DNA of 64,000 nt from Auanema rhodensis. Lineage: Eukaryota > Nematoda > Chromadorea > Rhabditida > Rhabditidae. Positions 38,801 to 52,299 of this stretch are shown here, in pieces. Numbering within the stretch: position 1 is the stretch's first letter; each line of letters starts with the position of its first letter. The stretch spans positions 3,410,001-3,474,000 of the forward strand of contig OZ059899.1 of NCBI GenBank assembly GCA_964057225.1. Direction: 5' to 3'. A model generated the notes under the pieces. The model was not told the origin of the DNA and searched no databases. It was given only the letters and a program-made list of their open reading frames with translations. A program made the position numbers and the translations under genes.

Positions 38801-40716
38801 CAACATACACTAATGCATCATTTTTCAAACGATCATAACTAATTTTTGTATTAAGCGTTTCTCAATGTAGTATAGTGCATTCGATGCGGATTTTTAAGCT
38901 GCGTCGATCTGTGTTATCAGATTTGCGCTAGCTTAAAAATGCACCGAGATATCAACTAATATAAGTTCACACTTATATCCTCGATTTTCACCCTGAAGAA
39001 TTAATTTTTTCGTTGAATAACATTGTCCATCGTCTTTGCCTTGAAAAAAGGAATCTAAAAACATCTACTTTTTGCTAAATTATTTTGAAATTTTTCGAAA
39101 AAATTTTTGTCAAAATGTTTTTGGAAGCAATGTTGAGTGTACATGGAAACTCAACATACACTAATGCATCATTTTTCAAACGATCATAACTAATTTTTGT
39201 ATCAAGTGTTTCTCAATGTAGTATAGTGCATTCGATGCGGATTTTTAAGCTGCGTCGATCTGTGTTATCAGATTTGCGCTAGCTTAAAAATGCACCGAGA
39301 TATCAACTGATATAAGTTCACACTTATATCCTCGATTTTCACCCTGAAGAATTAATTTTTTCGTTGAATAACATTGTCTATCGTCTTTGCCTTGAGAAAT
39401 GGAATCTAAAAACATCTACTTTTTGCTAAATTATTTTGAAATTTTTCGAAAAAATTTTTGTCAAAATGTTTTTGGAAGCAATGTTGAGTGTACATGGAAA
39501 CTCAACATACACTAATGCATCATTTTTCAAACGATCATAACTAATTTTTGTATCAAGCGTTTTTCAATGTAGTATAGTGCATTCGATGCGGATTTTTAAG
39601 CTGCGTCGATCTGTGTTATCAGATTTGCGCTAGCTTAAAAATGCACCGAGATATCAACTGATATAAGTTCACATTTATATCCTCGATTTTCACCCTGAAG
39701 AAATAATTTTTTCGTTGAATAACATTGTCCATCGTCTTTGCCTTGAAAAAAGGAATCTAAAAACATCTACTTTTTGCTAAATTATTTTGAAATTTTTCGA
39801 AAAAATTTTTGTCAAAATGTTTTTGGAAGCAATGTTGAGTGTACATGGAAACTCAACATACACTATTGCATCATTTTTCAAACGATCATAACTAATTTTT
39901 GTATTAAGCGTTTCTCAATGTAGTATAGTGCATTCGATGCGGATTTTTTAGCTGCGTCGATCTGTGTTATCAGATTTGCGCTAGCTTAAAAATGCACCGA
40001 GATATCAACTGATATAAGTTCACACTTATATCCTCGATTTTCACCCTGAAGAATTAATTTTTTCGTTGAATAACATTGTCCATCGTCTTTGCCTTGAAAA
40101 ATGGAATCTAAAAACATCTACTTTTTGCTAAATTATTTTGAAATTTTTCGAAAAAATTTTTGTCAAAATGTTTTTGGAAGCAATGTTGAGTGTACATGGA
40201 AACTCAACATACACTAATGAATCATTTTTCAAACGATCATAACTAATTTTTGTATCAAGCGTTTTTCGATGTAGTATAGTGCATTCGATGCGGATTTTTA
40301 AGCTGCGTCGATCTGTGTTATCAGATTTGGGCTAGCTTAAAAATGCACCGAGATATCAACTGATATAAGTTCACACTTATATCCTCGATTTTCACCCTGA
40401 AGAAATAATTTTTTCGTTGAATAACATTGTCCATCGTCTTTGCCTTGAAAAAAGGAATCTAAAAACATCTACTTTTTGCTGAATTATTTTGAAATTTTTC
40501 GAAAAAATTTTTGTCAAAATGTTTTTGGAAGCAATGTTGAGTGTACATGGAAACTCAACATACACTAATGCATCATTTTTCAAACGATCATAACTAATTT
40601 TTGTATTAAGCGTTTCTCAATGTAGTATAGTGCATTCGATGCGGATTTTTAAGCTGCGTCGATCTGTGTTATCAGATTTGCGCTAGCTTAAAAATGCACC
40701 GAGATATCAACTGATA
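35803..40716 (+). repeat. Long duplicated segment, copy B (14 monomers)
   Basis: This is the counterpart of 27730-34047, offset by 23 monomers (8073 bp) at its left end and 19 (6669 bp) at its right end. The 3-monomer unit is present once. Monomer 39313 is followed directly by a CACATTTATA/ACTATTGC monomer (39664), so the TATCCACG monomer found at this place in copy A is missing. Private changes include GAAAATTTTCG near 36631, CTTACAAATG near 36126 and AATTTAAAAACACC near 38352. Confidence 0.87.
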
Positions 40717-43700
40717 TAAGTTCACACTTATATCCACGATTTTCACCCTGAAGAATTAATTTTTTCGTTGAATAACATTGTCCATCGTCTTTGCCTTGAA
40801 AAATGGAATCTAAAAACATCTACTTTTTGCTAAATTATTTTGAAATTTTTCGAAAAAATTTTTGTCAAAATGTTTTTGGAAGCAATGTTGAGTGTACATG
40901 GAAACTCAACATACACTAATGCATCATTTTTCAAACGATCATAACTAATTTTTGTATCAAGTGTTTCTCAATGTAGTATAGTGCATTCGATGCGGATTTT
41001 TAAGCTGCGTCGATCTGTGTTATCAGATTTGCGCTAGCTTAAAAATGCACCGAGATATCAACTGATATAAGTTCACACTTATATCCTCGATTTTCACCCT
41101 GAAGAATTAATTTTTTCGTTGAATAACATTGTCTATCGTCTTTGCCTTGAGAAATGGAATCTAAAAACATCTACTTTTTGCTAAATTATTTTGAAATTTT
41201 TCGAAAAAATTTTTGTCAAAATGTTTTTGGAAGCAATGTTGAGTGTACATGGAAACTCAACATACACTAATGCATCATTTTTCAAACGATCATAACTAAT
41301 TTTTGTATCAAGTGTTTCTCAATGTAGTATAGTGCATTCGATGCGGATTTTTAAGCTGCGTCGATCTGTGTTATCAGATTTGCGCTAGCTTAAAAATGCA
41401 CCGAGATATCAACTGATATAAGTTCACACTTATATCCTCGATTTTCACCCTGAAGAAATAATTTTTTCGTTGAATAACATTGTCCATCGTCTTTGCCTTG
41501 AAAAATGGAATCTAAAAACATCTACTTTTTGCTAAATTATTTTGAAATTTTTCGAAAAAATTTTTGTCAAAATGTTTTTGGAAGCAATGTTGAGTGTACA
41601 TGGAAACTCAACATACACTAATGCATCATTTTTCAAACGATCATAACTAATTTTTGTATCAAGCGTTTTTCAATGTAGTATATTGCATTCGATGCGGATT
41701 TTTAAGCTGCGTCGATCTGTGTTATCAGATTTGCGCTAGCTTAAAAATGCACCGAGATATCAACTGATATAAGTTCACACTTATATCCTCGATTTTCACC
41801 CTGAAGAAATAATTTTTTCGTTGAATAACATTGTCCATCGTCTTTGCCTTGAAAAAAGGAATCTAAAAACATCTACTTTTTGCTGAATTATTTTGAAATT
41901 TTTCGAAAAAATTTTTGTCAAAATGTTTTTGGAAGCAATGTTGAGTGTACATGGAAACTCAACATACACTAATGCATCATTTTTCAAACGATCATAACTA
42001 ATTTTTGTATTAAGCGTTTCTCAATGTAGTATAGTGCATTCGATGCGGATTTTTAAGCTGCGTCGATCTGTGTTATCAGATTTGCGCTAGCTTAAAAATG
42101 CACCGAGATATCAACTAATATAAGTTCACACTTATATCCTCGATTTTCACCCTGAAGAATTAATTTTTTCGTTGAATAACATTGTCCATCGTCTTTGCCT
42201 TGGAAAAAGGAATCTAAAAACATCTACTTTTTGCTAAATTATTTTGAAATTTTTCGAAAAAATTTTTGTCAAAATGTTTTTGGAAGCAATGTTGAGTGTA
42301 CATGGAAACTCAACATACACTAATGCATCATTTTTCAAACGATCATAACTAATTTTTGTATCAAGTGTTTCTCAATGTAGTATAGTGCATTCGATGCGGA
42401 TTTTTAAGCTGCGTCGATCTGTGTTATCAGATTTGCGCTAGCTTAAAAATGCACCGAGATATCAACTGATATAAGTTCACACTTATATCCTCGATTTTCA
42501 CCCTGAAGAATTAATTTTTTCGTTGAATAACATTGTCTATCGTCTTTGCCTTAAGAAATGGAATCTAAAAACATCTACTTTTTGCTAAATTATTTTGAAA
42601 TTTTTCGAAAAAATTTTTGTCAAAATGTTTTTGGAAGCAATGTTGAGTGTACATGGAAACTCAACATACACTAATGCATCATTTTTCAAACGATCATAAC
42701 TAATTTTTGTATCAAGCGTTTTTCAATGTAGTATAGTGCATTCAATGCGGATTTTTAAGCTGCGTCGATCTGTGTTATCAGATTTGCGCTAGCTTAAAAA
42801 TGCACCGAGATATCAACTGATATAAGTTCACACTTATATCCACGATTTTCACCCTGAAGAATTAATTTTTTCGTTGAATAACATTGTCCATCGTCTTTGC
42901 CTTGAAAAATGGAATCTAAAAACATCTACTTTTTGCTAAATTATTTTGAAATTTTTCGAAAAAATTTTTGTCAAAATGTTTTTGGAAGCAATGTTGAGTG
43001 TACATGGAAACTCAACATACACTAATGCATCATTTTTCAAACGATCATAACTAATTTTTGTATCAAGCGTTTTTCAATGTAGTATAGTGCATTCGATGCG
43101 GATTTTTAAGCTGCGTCGATCTGTGTTATCAGATTTGCGCTAGCTTAAAAATGCACCAAGATATCAACTGATATAAGTTCACATTTATATCCTCGATTTT
43201 CACCCTGAAGAAATAATTTTTTCGTTGAATAACATTGTCCATCGTCTTTGCCTTGAAAAAAGGAATCTAAAAACATCTACTTTTTGCTAAATTATTTTGA
43301 AATTTTTCGAAAAAATTTTTGTCAAAATGTTTTTGGAAGCAATGTTGAGTGTACATGGAAACTCAACATACACTAATGCATCATTTTTCAAACGATCATA
43401 ACTAATTTTTGTATCAAGTGTTTCTCAATGTAGTATAGTGCATTCGATGCGGATTTTTAAGCTGCGTCGATCTGTGTTATCAGATTTGCGCTAGCTTAAA
43501 AATGCACCGAGATATCAACTGATATAAGTTCACACTTATATCCTCGATTTTCACCCTGAAGAATTAATTTTTTCGTTGAATAACATTGTCTATCGTCTTT
43601 GCCTTGAGAAATGGAATCTAAAAACATCTACTTTTTGCTAAATTATTTTGAAATTTTTCGAAAAAATTTTTGTCAAAATGTTTTTGGAAGCAATGTTGAG

Positions 43701-45279
43701 TGTACATGGAAACTCAACATACACTAATGCATCATTTTTCAAACGATCATAACTAATTTTTGTATCAAGCGTTTTTCAATGTAGTATAGTGCATTCGATG
43801 CGGATTTTTAAGCTGCGTCGATCTGTGTTATCAGATTTGCGCTAGCTTAAAAATGCACCGAGATATCAACTGATATAAGTTCACACTTATATCCACGATT
43901 TTCACCCTGAAGAATTAATTTTTTCGTTGAATAACATTGTCCATCGTCTTTGCCTTGAAAAATGGAATCTAAAAACATCTACTTTTTGCTAAATTATTTT
44001 GAAATTTTTCGAAAAAATTTTTGTCAAAATGTTTTTGGAAGCAATGTTGAGTGTACATGGAAACTCAACATACACTAATGCATCATTTTTCAAACGATCA
44101 TAACTAATTTTTGTATCAAGCGTTTTTCAATGTAGTATAGTGCATTCGATGCGGATTTTTAAGCTGCGTCGATCTGTGTTATCAGATTTGCGCTAGCTTA
44201 AAAATGCACCAAGATATCAACTGATATAAGTTCACATTTATATCCTCGATTTTCACCCTGAAGAAATAATTTTTTCGTTGAATAACATTGTCCATCGTCT
44301 TTGCCTTGAAAAAAGGAATCTAAAAACATCTACTTTTTGCTAAATTATTTTGAAATTTTTCGAAAAAATTTTTGTCAAAATGTTTTTGGAAGCAATGTTG
44401 AGTGTACATGGAAACTCAACATACACTATTGCATCATTTTTCAAACGATCATAACTAATTTTTGTATTAAGCGTTTCTCAATGTAGTATAGTGCATTCGA
44501 TGCGGATGTTTTAGCTGCGTCGATCTGTGTTATCAGATTTGCGCTAGCTTAAAAATGCACCGAGATATCAACTGATATAAGTTCACACTTATATCCTCGA
44601 TTTTCACCCTGAAGAATTAATTTTTTCGTTGAATAACATTGTCCATCGTCTTTGCCTTGAAAAATGGAATCTAAAAACATCTACTTTTTGCTAAATTATT
44701 TTGAAATTTTTCGAAAAAATTTTTGTCAAAATGTTTTTGGAAGCAATGTTGAGTGTACATGGAAACTCAACATACACTAATGAATCATTTTTCAAACGAT
44801 CATAACTAATTTTTGTATCAAGCGTTTTTCAATGTAGTATAGTGCATTCGATGCGGATTTTTAAGCTGCGTCGATCTGTGTTATCAGATTTGGGCTAGCT
44901 TAAAAATGCACCGAGATATCAACTGATATAAGTTCACACTTATATCCTCGATTTTCACCCTGAAGAAATAATTTTTTCGTTGAATAACATTGTCCATCGT
45001 CTTTGCCTTGAAAAAAGGAATCTAAAAACATCTACTTTTTGCTGAATTATTTTGAAATTTTTCGAAAAAATTTTTGTCAAAATGTTTTTGGAAGCAATGT
45101 TGAGTGTACATGGAAACTCAACATACACTAATGCATCATTTTTCAAACGATCATAACTAATTTTTGTATTAAGCGTTTCTCAATGTAGTATAGTGCATTC
45201 GATGCGGATTTTTAAGCTGCGTCGATCTGTGTTATCAGATTTGCGCTAGCTTAAAAATGCACCGAGATATCAACTGATA
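40717..45279 (+). repeat. Array block: 13 monomers, shortened echo of the preceding copies
   Basis: The order at 40717-43173 is: TATCCACG with CAAGTG; GTCTATC; TATATTGC; TGCTGAATT; CCTTGGAAAAAGG; CCTTAAGAAATGG; TATCCACG. This follows 35452-38610 but lacks the monomers corresponding to 36154 and 36505. The monomer at 43174 is a hybrid: CACATTTATA and GAAATAAT at its left, ordinary ACTAATGC and CAAGTGTTTCTC at its right. The last TGCTGAATT monomer of the window is at 44929-45279. A private GGATGTTTTAGC change lies near 44506. Confidence 0.8.
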
Positions 45280-48200
45280 TAAGTTCACACTTATATCCAC
45301 GATTTTCACCCTGAAGAATTAATTTTTTCGTTGAATAACATTGTCCATCGTCTTTGCCTTGAAAAATGGAATCTAAAAACATCTACTTTTTGCTAAATTA
45401 TTTTGAAATTTTTCGAAAAAATTTTTGTCAAAATGTTTTTGGAAGCAATGTTGAGTGTACATGGAAACTCAACATACACTAATGCATCATTTTTCAAACG
45501 ATCATAACTAATTTTTGTATTAAGCGTTTCTCAATGTAGTATAGTGCATTCGATGCGGATTTTTTAGCTGCGTCGATCTGTGTTATCAGATTTGCGCTAG
45601 CTTAAAAATGCACCGAGATATCAACTGATATAAGTTCACACTTATATCCTCGATTTTCACCCTGAAGAATTAATTTTTTCGTTGAATAACATTGTCCATC
45701 GTCTTTGCCTTGAAAAATGGAATCTAAAAACATCTACTTTTTGCTAAATTATTTTGAAATTTTTCGAAAAAATTTTTGTCAAAATGTTTTTGGAAGCAAT
45801 GTTGAGTGTACATGGAAACTCAACATACACTAATGAATCATTTTTCAAACGATCATAACTAATTTTTGTATCAAGCGTTTTTCAATGTAGTATAGTGCAT
45901 TCGATGCGGATTTTTAAGCTGCGTCGATCTGTGTTATCAGATTTGCGCTAGCTTAAAAATGCACCGAGATATCAACTGATATAAGTTCACACTTATATCC
46001 TCGATTTTCACCCTGAAGAAATAATTTTTTCGTTGAATAACATTGTCCATCGTCTTTGCTTTGAAAAAAGGAATCTAAAAACATCTACTTTTTGCTAAAT
46101 TATTTTGAAATTTTTCGAAAAAATTTTTGTCAAAATGTTTTTGGAAGCAATGTTGTGTGTACATGGAAACTCAACATACACTAATGCATCATTTTTCAAA
46201 CGATCATAACTAATTTTTGTATTAAGCGTTTCTCAATGTAGTATAGTGCATTCGATGCGGATTTTTAAGCTGCGTCGATCTGTGTTATCAGATTTGCGCT
46301 AGCTTAAAAATGCACCGAGATATCAACTGATATAAGTTCACACTTATATCCACGATTTTCACCCTGAAGAATTAATTTTTTCGTTGAATAACATTGTCCA
46401 TCGTCTTTGCCTTGAAAAATGGAATCTAAAAACATCTACTTTTTGCTAAATTATTTTGAAATTTTTCGAAAAAATTTTTGTCAAAATGTTTTTGGAAGCA
46501 ATGTTGAGTGTACATGGAAACTCAACATACACTAATGCATCATTTTTCAAACGATCATAACTAATTTTTGTATTAAGCGTTTCTCAATGTAGTATAGTGC
46601 ATTCGATGCGGATTTTTTAGCTGCGTCGATCTGTGTTATCAGATTTGCGCTAGCTTAAAAATGCACCGAGATATCAACTGATATAAGTTCACACTTATAT
46701 CCTCGATTTTCACCCTGAAGAATTAATTTTTTCGTTGAATAACATTGTCCATCGTCTTTGCCTTGAAAAATGGAATCTAAAAACATCTACTTTTTGCTAA
46801 ATTATTTTGAAATTTTTCGAAAAAATTTTTGTCAAAATGTTTTTGGAAGCAATGTTGAGTGTACATGGAAACTCAACATACACTAATGAATCATTTTTCA
46901 AACGATCATAACTAATTTTTGTATCAAGCGTTTTTCAATGTAGTATAGTGCATTCGATGCGGATTTTTAAGCTGCGTCGATCTGTGTTATCAGATTTGCG
47001 CTAGCTTAAAAATGCACCGAGATATCAACTGATATAAGTTCACACTTATATCCTCGATTTTCACCCTGAAGAAATAATTTTTTCGTTGAATAACATTGTC
47101 CATCGTCTTTGCTTTGAAAAAAGGAATCTAAAAACATCTACTTTTTGCTAAATTATTTTGAAATTTTTCGAAAAAATTTTTGTCAAAATGTTTTTGGAAG
47201 CAATGTTGTGTGTACATGGAAACTCAACATACACTAATGCATCATTTTTCAAACGATCATAACTAATTTTTGTATTAAGCGTTTCTCAATGTAGTATAGT
47301 GCATCCGATGCGGATTTTTTAGCTGCGTCGATCTGTGTTATCAGATTTGCGCTAGCTTAAAAATGCACCGAGATATCAACTGATATAAGTTCACACTTAT
47401 ATCCTCGATTTTCACCCTGAAGAATTAATTTTTTCGTTGAATAACATTGTCCATCGTCTTTGCCTTGAAAAAAGGAATCTAAAAATATCTACTTTTTGCT
47501 AAATTATTTTGAAATTTTTCGAAAAAATTTTTGTCAAAATGTTTTTGGAAGCAATGTTGAGTGTACATGGAAACTCAACATACACTAATGCATCATTTTT
47601 CAAACGATCATAACTAATTTTTGTATTAAGCGTTTCTCAATGTAGTATAGTGCATTCGATGCGGATTTTTAAGCTGCGTCGATCTGTGTTATCAGATTTG
47701 CGCTAGCTTAAAAATGCACCGAGATATCAACTGATATAAGTTCACACTTATATCCTCGATTTTCACCCTGAAGAATTAATTTTTTCGTTGAATAACATTG
47801 TCCATCGTCTTTGCTTTGAAAAAAGGAATCTAAAAACATCTACTTTTTGCTAAATTATTTTGAAATTTTTCGAAAAAATTTTTGTCAAAATGTTTTTGGA
47901 AGCAATGTTGTGTGTACATGGAAACTCAACATACACTAATGCATCATTTTTCAAACGATCATAACTAATTTTTGTATTAAGCGTTTCTCAATGTAGTATA
48001 GTGCATCCGATGCGGATTTTTTAGCTGCGTCGATCTGTGTTATCAGATTTGCGCTAGCTTAAAAATGCACCGAGATATCAACTGATATAAGTTCACACTT
48101 ATATCCTCGATTTTCACCCTGAAGAATTAATTTTTTCGTTGAATAACATTGTCCATCGTCTTTGCCTTGAAAAAAGGAATCTAAAAATATCTACTTTTTG

Positions 48201-51200
48201 CTAAATTATTTTGAAATTTTTCGAAAAAATTTTTGTCAAAATGTTTTTGGAAGCAATGTTGAGTGTACATGGAAACTCAACATACACTAATGCATCATTT
48301 TTCAAACGATCATAACTAATTTTTGTATTAAGCGTTTCTCAATGTAGTATAGTGCATTCGATGCGGATTTTTAAGCTGCGTCGATCTGTGTTATCAGATT
48401 TGCGCTAGCTTAAAAATGCACCGAGATATCAACTGATATAAGTTCACACTTATATCCTCGATTTTCACCCTGAAGAATTAATTTTTTCGTTGAATAACAT
48501 TGTCCATCGTCTTTGCCTTGAAAAATGGAATCTAAAAACATCTACTTTTTGCTAAATTATTTTGAAATTTTTCGAAAAAATTTTTGTCAAAATGTTTTTG
48601 GAAGCAATGTTGAGTGTACATGGAAACTCAACATACACTAATGAATCATTTTTCAAACGATCATAACTAATTTTTGTATCAAGCGTTTTTCAATGTAGTA
48701 TAGTGCATTCGATGCGGATTTTTAAGCTGCGTCGATCTGTGTTATCAGATTTGCGCTAGCTTAAAAATGCACCGAGATATCAACTGATATAAGTTCACAC
48801 TTATATCCTCGATTTTCACCCTGAAGAAATAATTTTTTCGTTGAATAACATTGTCCATCGTCTTTGCTTTGAAAAAAGGAATCTAAAAACATCTACTTTT
48901 TGCTAAATTATTTTGAAATTTTTCGAAAAAATTTTTGTCAAAATGTTTTTGGAAGCAATGTTGTGTGTACATGGAAACTCAACATACACTAATGCATCAT
49001 TTTTCAAACGATCATAACTAATTTTTGTATTAAGCGTTTCTCAATGTAGTATAGTGCATTCGATGCGGATTTTTAAGCTGCGTCGATCTGTGTTATCAGA
49101 TTTGCGCTAGCTTAAAAATGCACCGAGATATCAACTGATATAAGTTCACACTTATATCCACGATTTTCACCCTGAAGAATTAATTTTTTCGTTGAATAAC
49201 ATTGTCCATCGTCTTTGCCTTGAAAAATGGAATCTAAAAACATCTACTTTTTGCTAAATTATTTTGAAATTTTTCGAAAAAATTTTTGTCAAAATGTTTT
49301 TGGAAGCAATGTTGAGTGTACATGGAAACTCAACATACACTAATGCATCATTTTTCAAACGATCATAACTAATTTTTGTATCAAGCGTTTTTCAATGTAG
49401 TATAGTGCATTCGATGCGGATTTTTAAGCTGCGTCGATCTGTGTTATCAGATTTGCGCTAGCTTAAAAATGCACCGAGATATCAACTGATATAAGTTCAC
49501 ACTTATATCCTCGATTTTCACCCTGAAGAATTAATTTTTTCGTTGAATAACATTGTCCATCGTCTTTGCCTTGAAAAATGGAATCTAAAAACATCTACTT
49601 TTTGCTAAATTATTTTGAAATTTTTCGAAAAAATTTTTGTCAAAATGTTTTTGGAAGCAATGTTGAGTGTACATGGAAACTCAACATACACTAATGAATC
49701 ATTTTTCAAACGATCATAACTAATTTTTGTATCAAGCGTTTTTCAATGTAGTATAGTGCATTCGATGCGGATTTTTAAGCTGCGTCGATCTGTGTTATCA
49801 GATTTGCGCTAGCTTAAAAATGCACCGAGATATCAACTGATATAAGTTCACACTTATATCCTCGATTTTCACCCTGAAGAAATAATTTTTTCGTTGAATA
49901 ACATTGTCCATCGTCTTTGCTTTGAAAAAAGGAATCTAAAAACATCTACTTTTTGCTAAATTATTTTGAAATTTTTCGAAAAAATTTTTGTCAAAATGTT
50001 TTTGGAAGCAATGTTGTGTGTACATGGAAACTCAACATACACTAATGCATCATTTTTCAAACGATCATAACTAATTTTTGTATTAAGCGTTTCTCAATGT
50101 AGTATAGTGCATTCGATGCGGATTTTTAAGCTGCGTCGATCTGTGTTATCAGATTTGCGCTAGCTTAAAAATGCACCGAGATATCAACTGATATAAGTTC
50201 ACACTTATATCCACGATTTTCACCCTGAAGAATTAATTTTTTCGTTGAATAACATTGTCCATCGTCTTTGCCTTGAAAAATGGAATCTAAAAACATCTAC
50301 TTTTTGCTAAATTATTTTGAAATTTTTCGAAAAAATTTTTGTCAAAATGTTTTTGGAAGCAATGTTGAGTGTACATGGAAACTCAACATACACTAATGCA
50401 TCATTTTTCAAACGATCATAACTAATTTTTGTATTAAGCGTTTCTCAATGTAGTATAGTGCATTCGATGCGGATTTTTTAGCTGCGTCGATCTGTGTTAT
50501 CAGATTTGCGCTAGCTTAAAAATGCACCGAGATATCAACTGATATAAGTTCACACTTATATCCTCGATTTTCACCCTGAAGAATTAATTTTTTCGTTGAA
50601 TAACATTGTCCATCGTCTTTGCCTTGAAAAATGGAATCTAAAAACATCTACTTTTTGCTAAATTATTTTGAAATTTTTCGAAAAAATTTTTGTCAAAATG
50701 TTTTTGGAAGCAATGTTGAGTGTACATGGAAACTCAACATACACTAATGAATCATTTTTCAAACGATCATAACTAATTTTTGTATCAAGCGTTTTTCAAT
50801 GTAGTATAGTGCATTCGATGCGGATTTTTAAGCTGCGTCGATCTGTGTTATCAGATTTGCGCTAGCTTAAAAATGCACCGAGATATCAACTGATATAAGT
50901 TCACACTTATATCCTCGATTTTCACCCTGAAGAAATAATTTTTTCGTTGAATAACATTGTCCATCGTCTTTGCTTTGAAAAAAGGAATCTAAAAACATCT
51001 ACTTTTTGCTAAATTATTTTGAAATTTTTCGAAAAAATTTTTGTCAAAATGTTTTTGGAAGCAATGTTGTGTGTACATGGAAACTCAACATACACTAATG
51101 CATCATTTTTCAAACGATCATAATTAATTTTTGTATTAAGCGTTTCTCAATGTAGTATAGTGCATCCGATGCGGATTTTTTAGCTGCGTCGATCTGTGTT

Positions 51201-51597
51201 ATCAGATTTGCGCTAGCTTAAAAATGCACCGAGATATCAACTGATATAAGTTCACACTTATATCCTCGATTTTCACCCTGAAGAATTAATTTTTTCGTTG
51301 AATAACATTGTCCATCGTCTTTGCCTTGAAAAAAGGAATCTAAAAATATCTACTTTTTGCTAAATTATTTTGAAATTTTTCGAAAAAATTTTTGTCAAAA
51401 TGTTTTTGGAAGCAATGTTGAGTGTACATGGAAACTCAACATACACTAATGCATCATTTTTCAAACGATCATAACTAATTTTTGTATTAAGCGTTTCTCA
51501 ATGTAGTATAGTGCATTCGATGCGGATTTTTAAGCTGCGTCGATCTGTGTTATCAGATTTGCGCTAGCTTAAAAATGCACCGAGATATCAACTGATA
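45280..51597 (+). repeat. Higher-order repeat based on a 3-monomer (1053-bp) unit, 18 monomers
   Basis: The unit is TATCCACG, ATGAATC, then a monomer with TTTGCTTTG and TGTTGTGT. It runs as T-G-C at 45280, 46333, 49141 (preceded by G-C at 48439) and 50194. Inside, a 2-monomer variation occurs: a C-type monomer with GCATCCGATG and T286 followed by one with AAAAATATC (47035-47736, repeated 47737-48438, and again at 50896-51597). The markers TTTGCTTTG, TGTTGTGT, GCATCCG and AAAAATATC are confined to this block, so it expanded independently of the rest. Confidence 0.88.
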
Positions 51598-52299
51598 TAA
51601 GTTCACACTTATATCCTCGATTTTCACCCTGAAGAATTAATTTTTTCGTTGAATAACATTGTCCATCGTCTTTGCCTTGAAAAATGGAATCTTAAAACAT
51701 CTACTTTTTGCTAAATTATTTTGAAATTTTTCGAAAAAATTTTTGTCAAAATGTTTTTGGAAGCAATGTTGAGTGTACATGGAAACTCAACATACACTAA
51801 TGCATCATTTTTCAAACGATCATAACTAATTTTTGTATCAAGTGTTTCTCAATGTAGTATAGTGCATTCGATGCGGATTTTTAAGCTGCGTCGATCTGTG
51901 TTATCAGATTTGCGCTAGCTTAAAAATGCACCGAGATATCAACTGATATAAGTTCACACTTATATCCTCGATTTTCACCCTGAAGAATTAATTTTTTCGT
52001 TGAATAACATTGTCCATCGTCTTTGCCTTGAAAAATGGAATCTTAAAACATCTACTTTTTGCTAAATTATTTTGAAATTTTTCGAAAAAATTTTTGTCAA
52101 AATGTTTTTGGAAGCAATGTTGAGTGTACATGGAAACTCAACATACACTAATGCATCATTTTTCAAACGATCATAACTAATTTTTGTATCAGGTGTTTCT
52201 CAATGTAGTATAGTGCATTCGATGCGGATTTTTAAGCTGCGTCGATCTGTGTTATCAGATTTGCGCTAGCTTAAAAATGCACCGAGATATCAACTGATA
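51598..52299 (+). repeat. Two transition monomers with AATCTTAAAAC
   Basis: Both copies carry the A96-to-T change (TCTTAAAAC), which is absent to the left and frequent to the right. The second also has the CAGGTGTTTCTC haplotype of the following block. They mark the switch from the 3-monomer block to the right-hand family of types. Confidence 0.78.
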
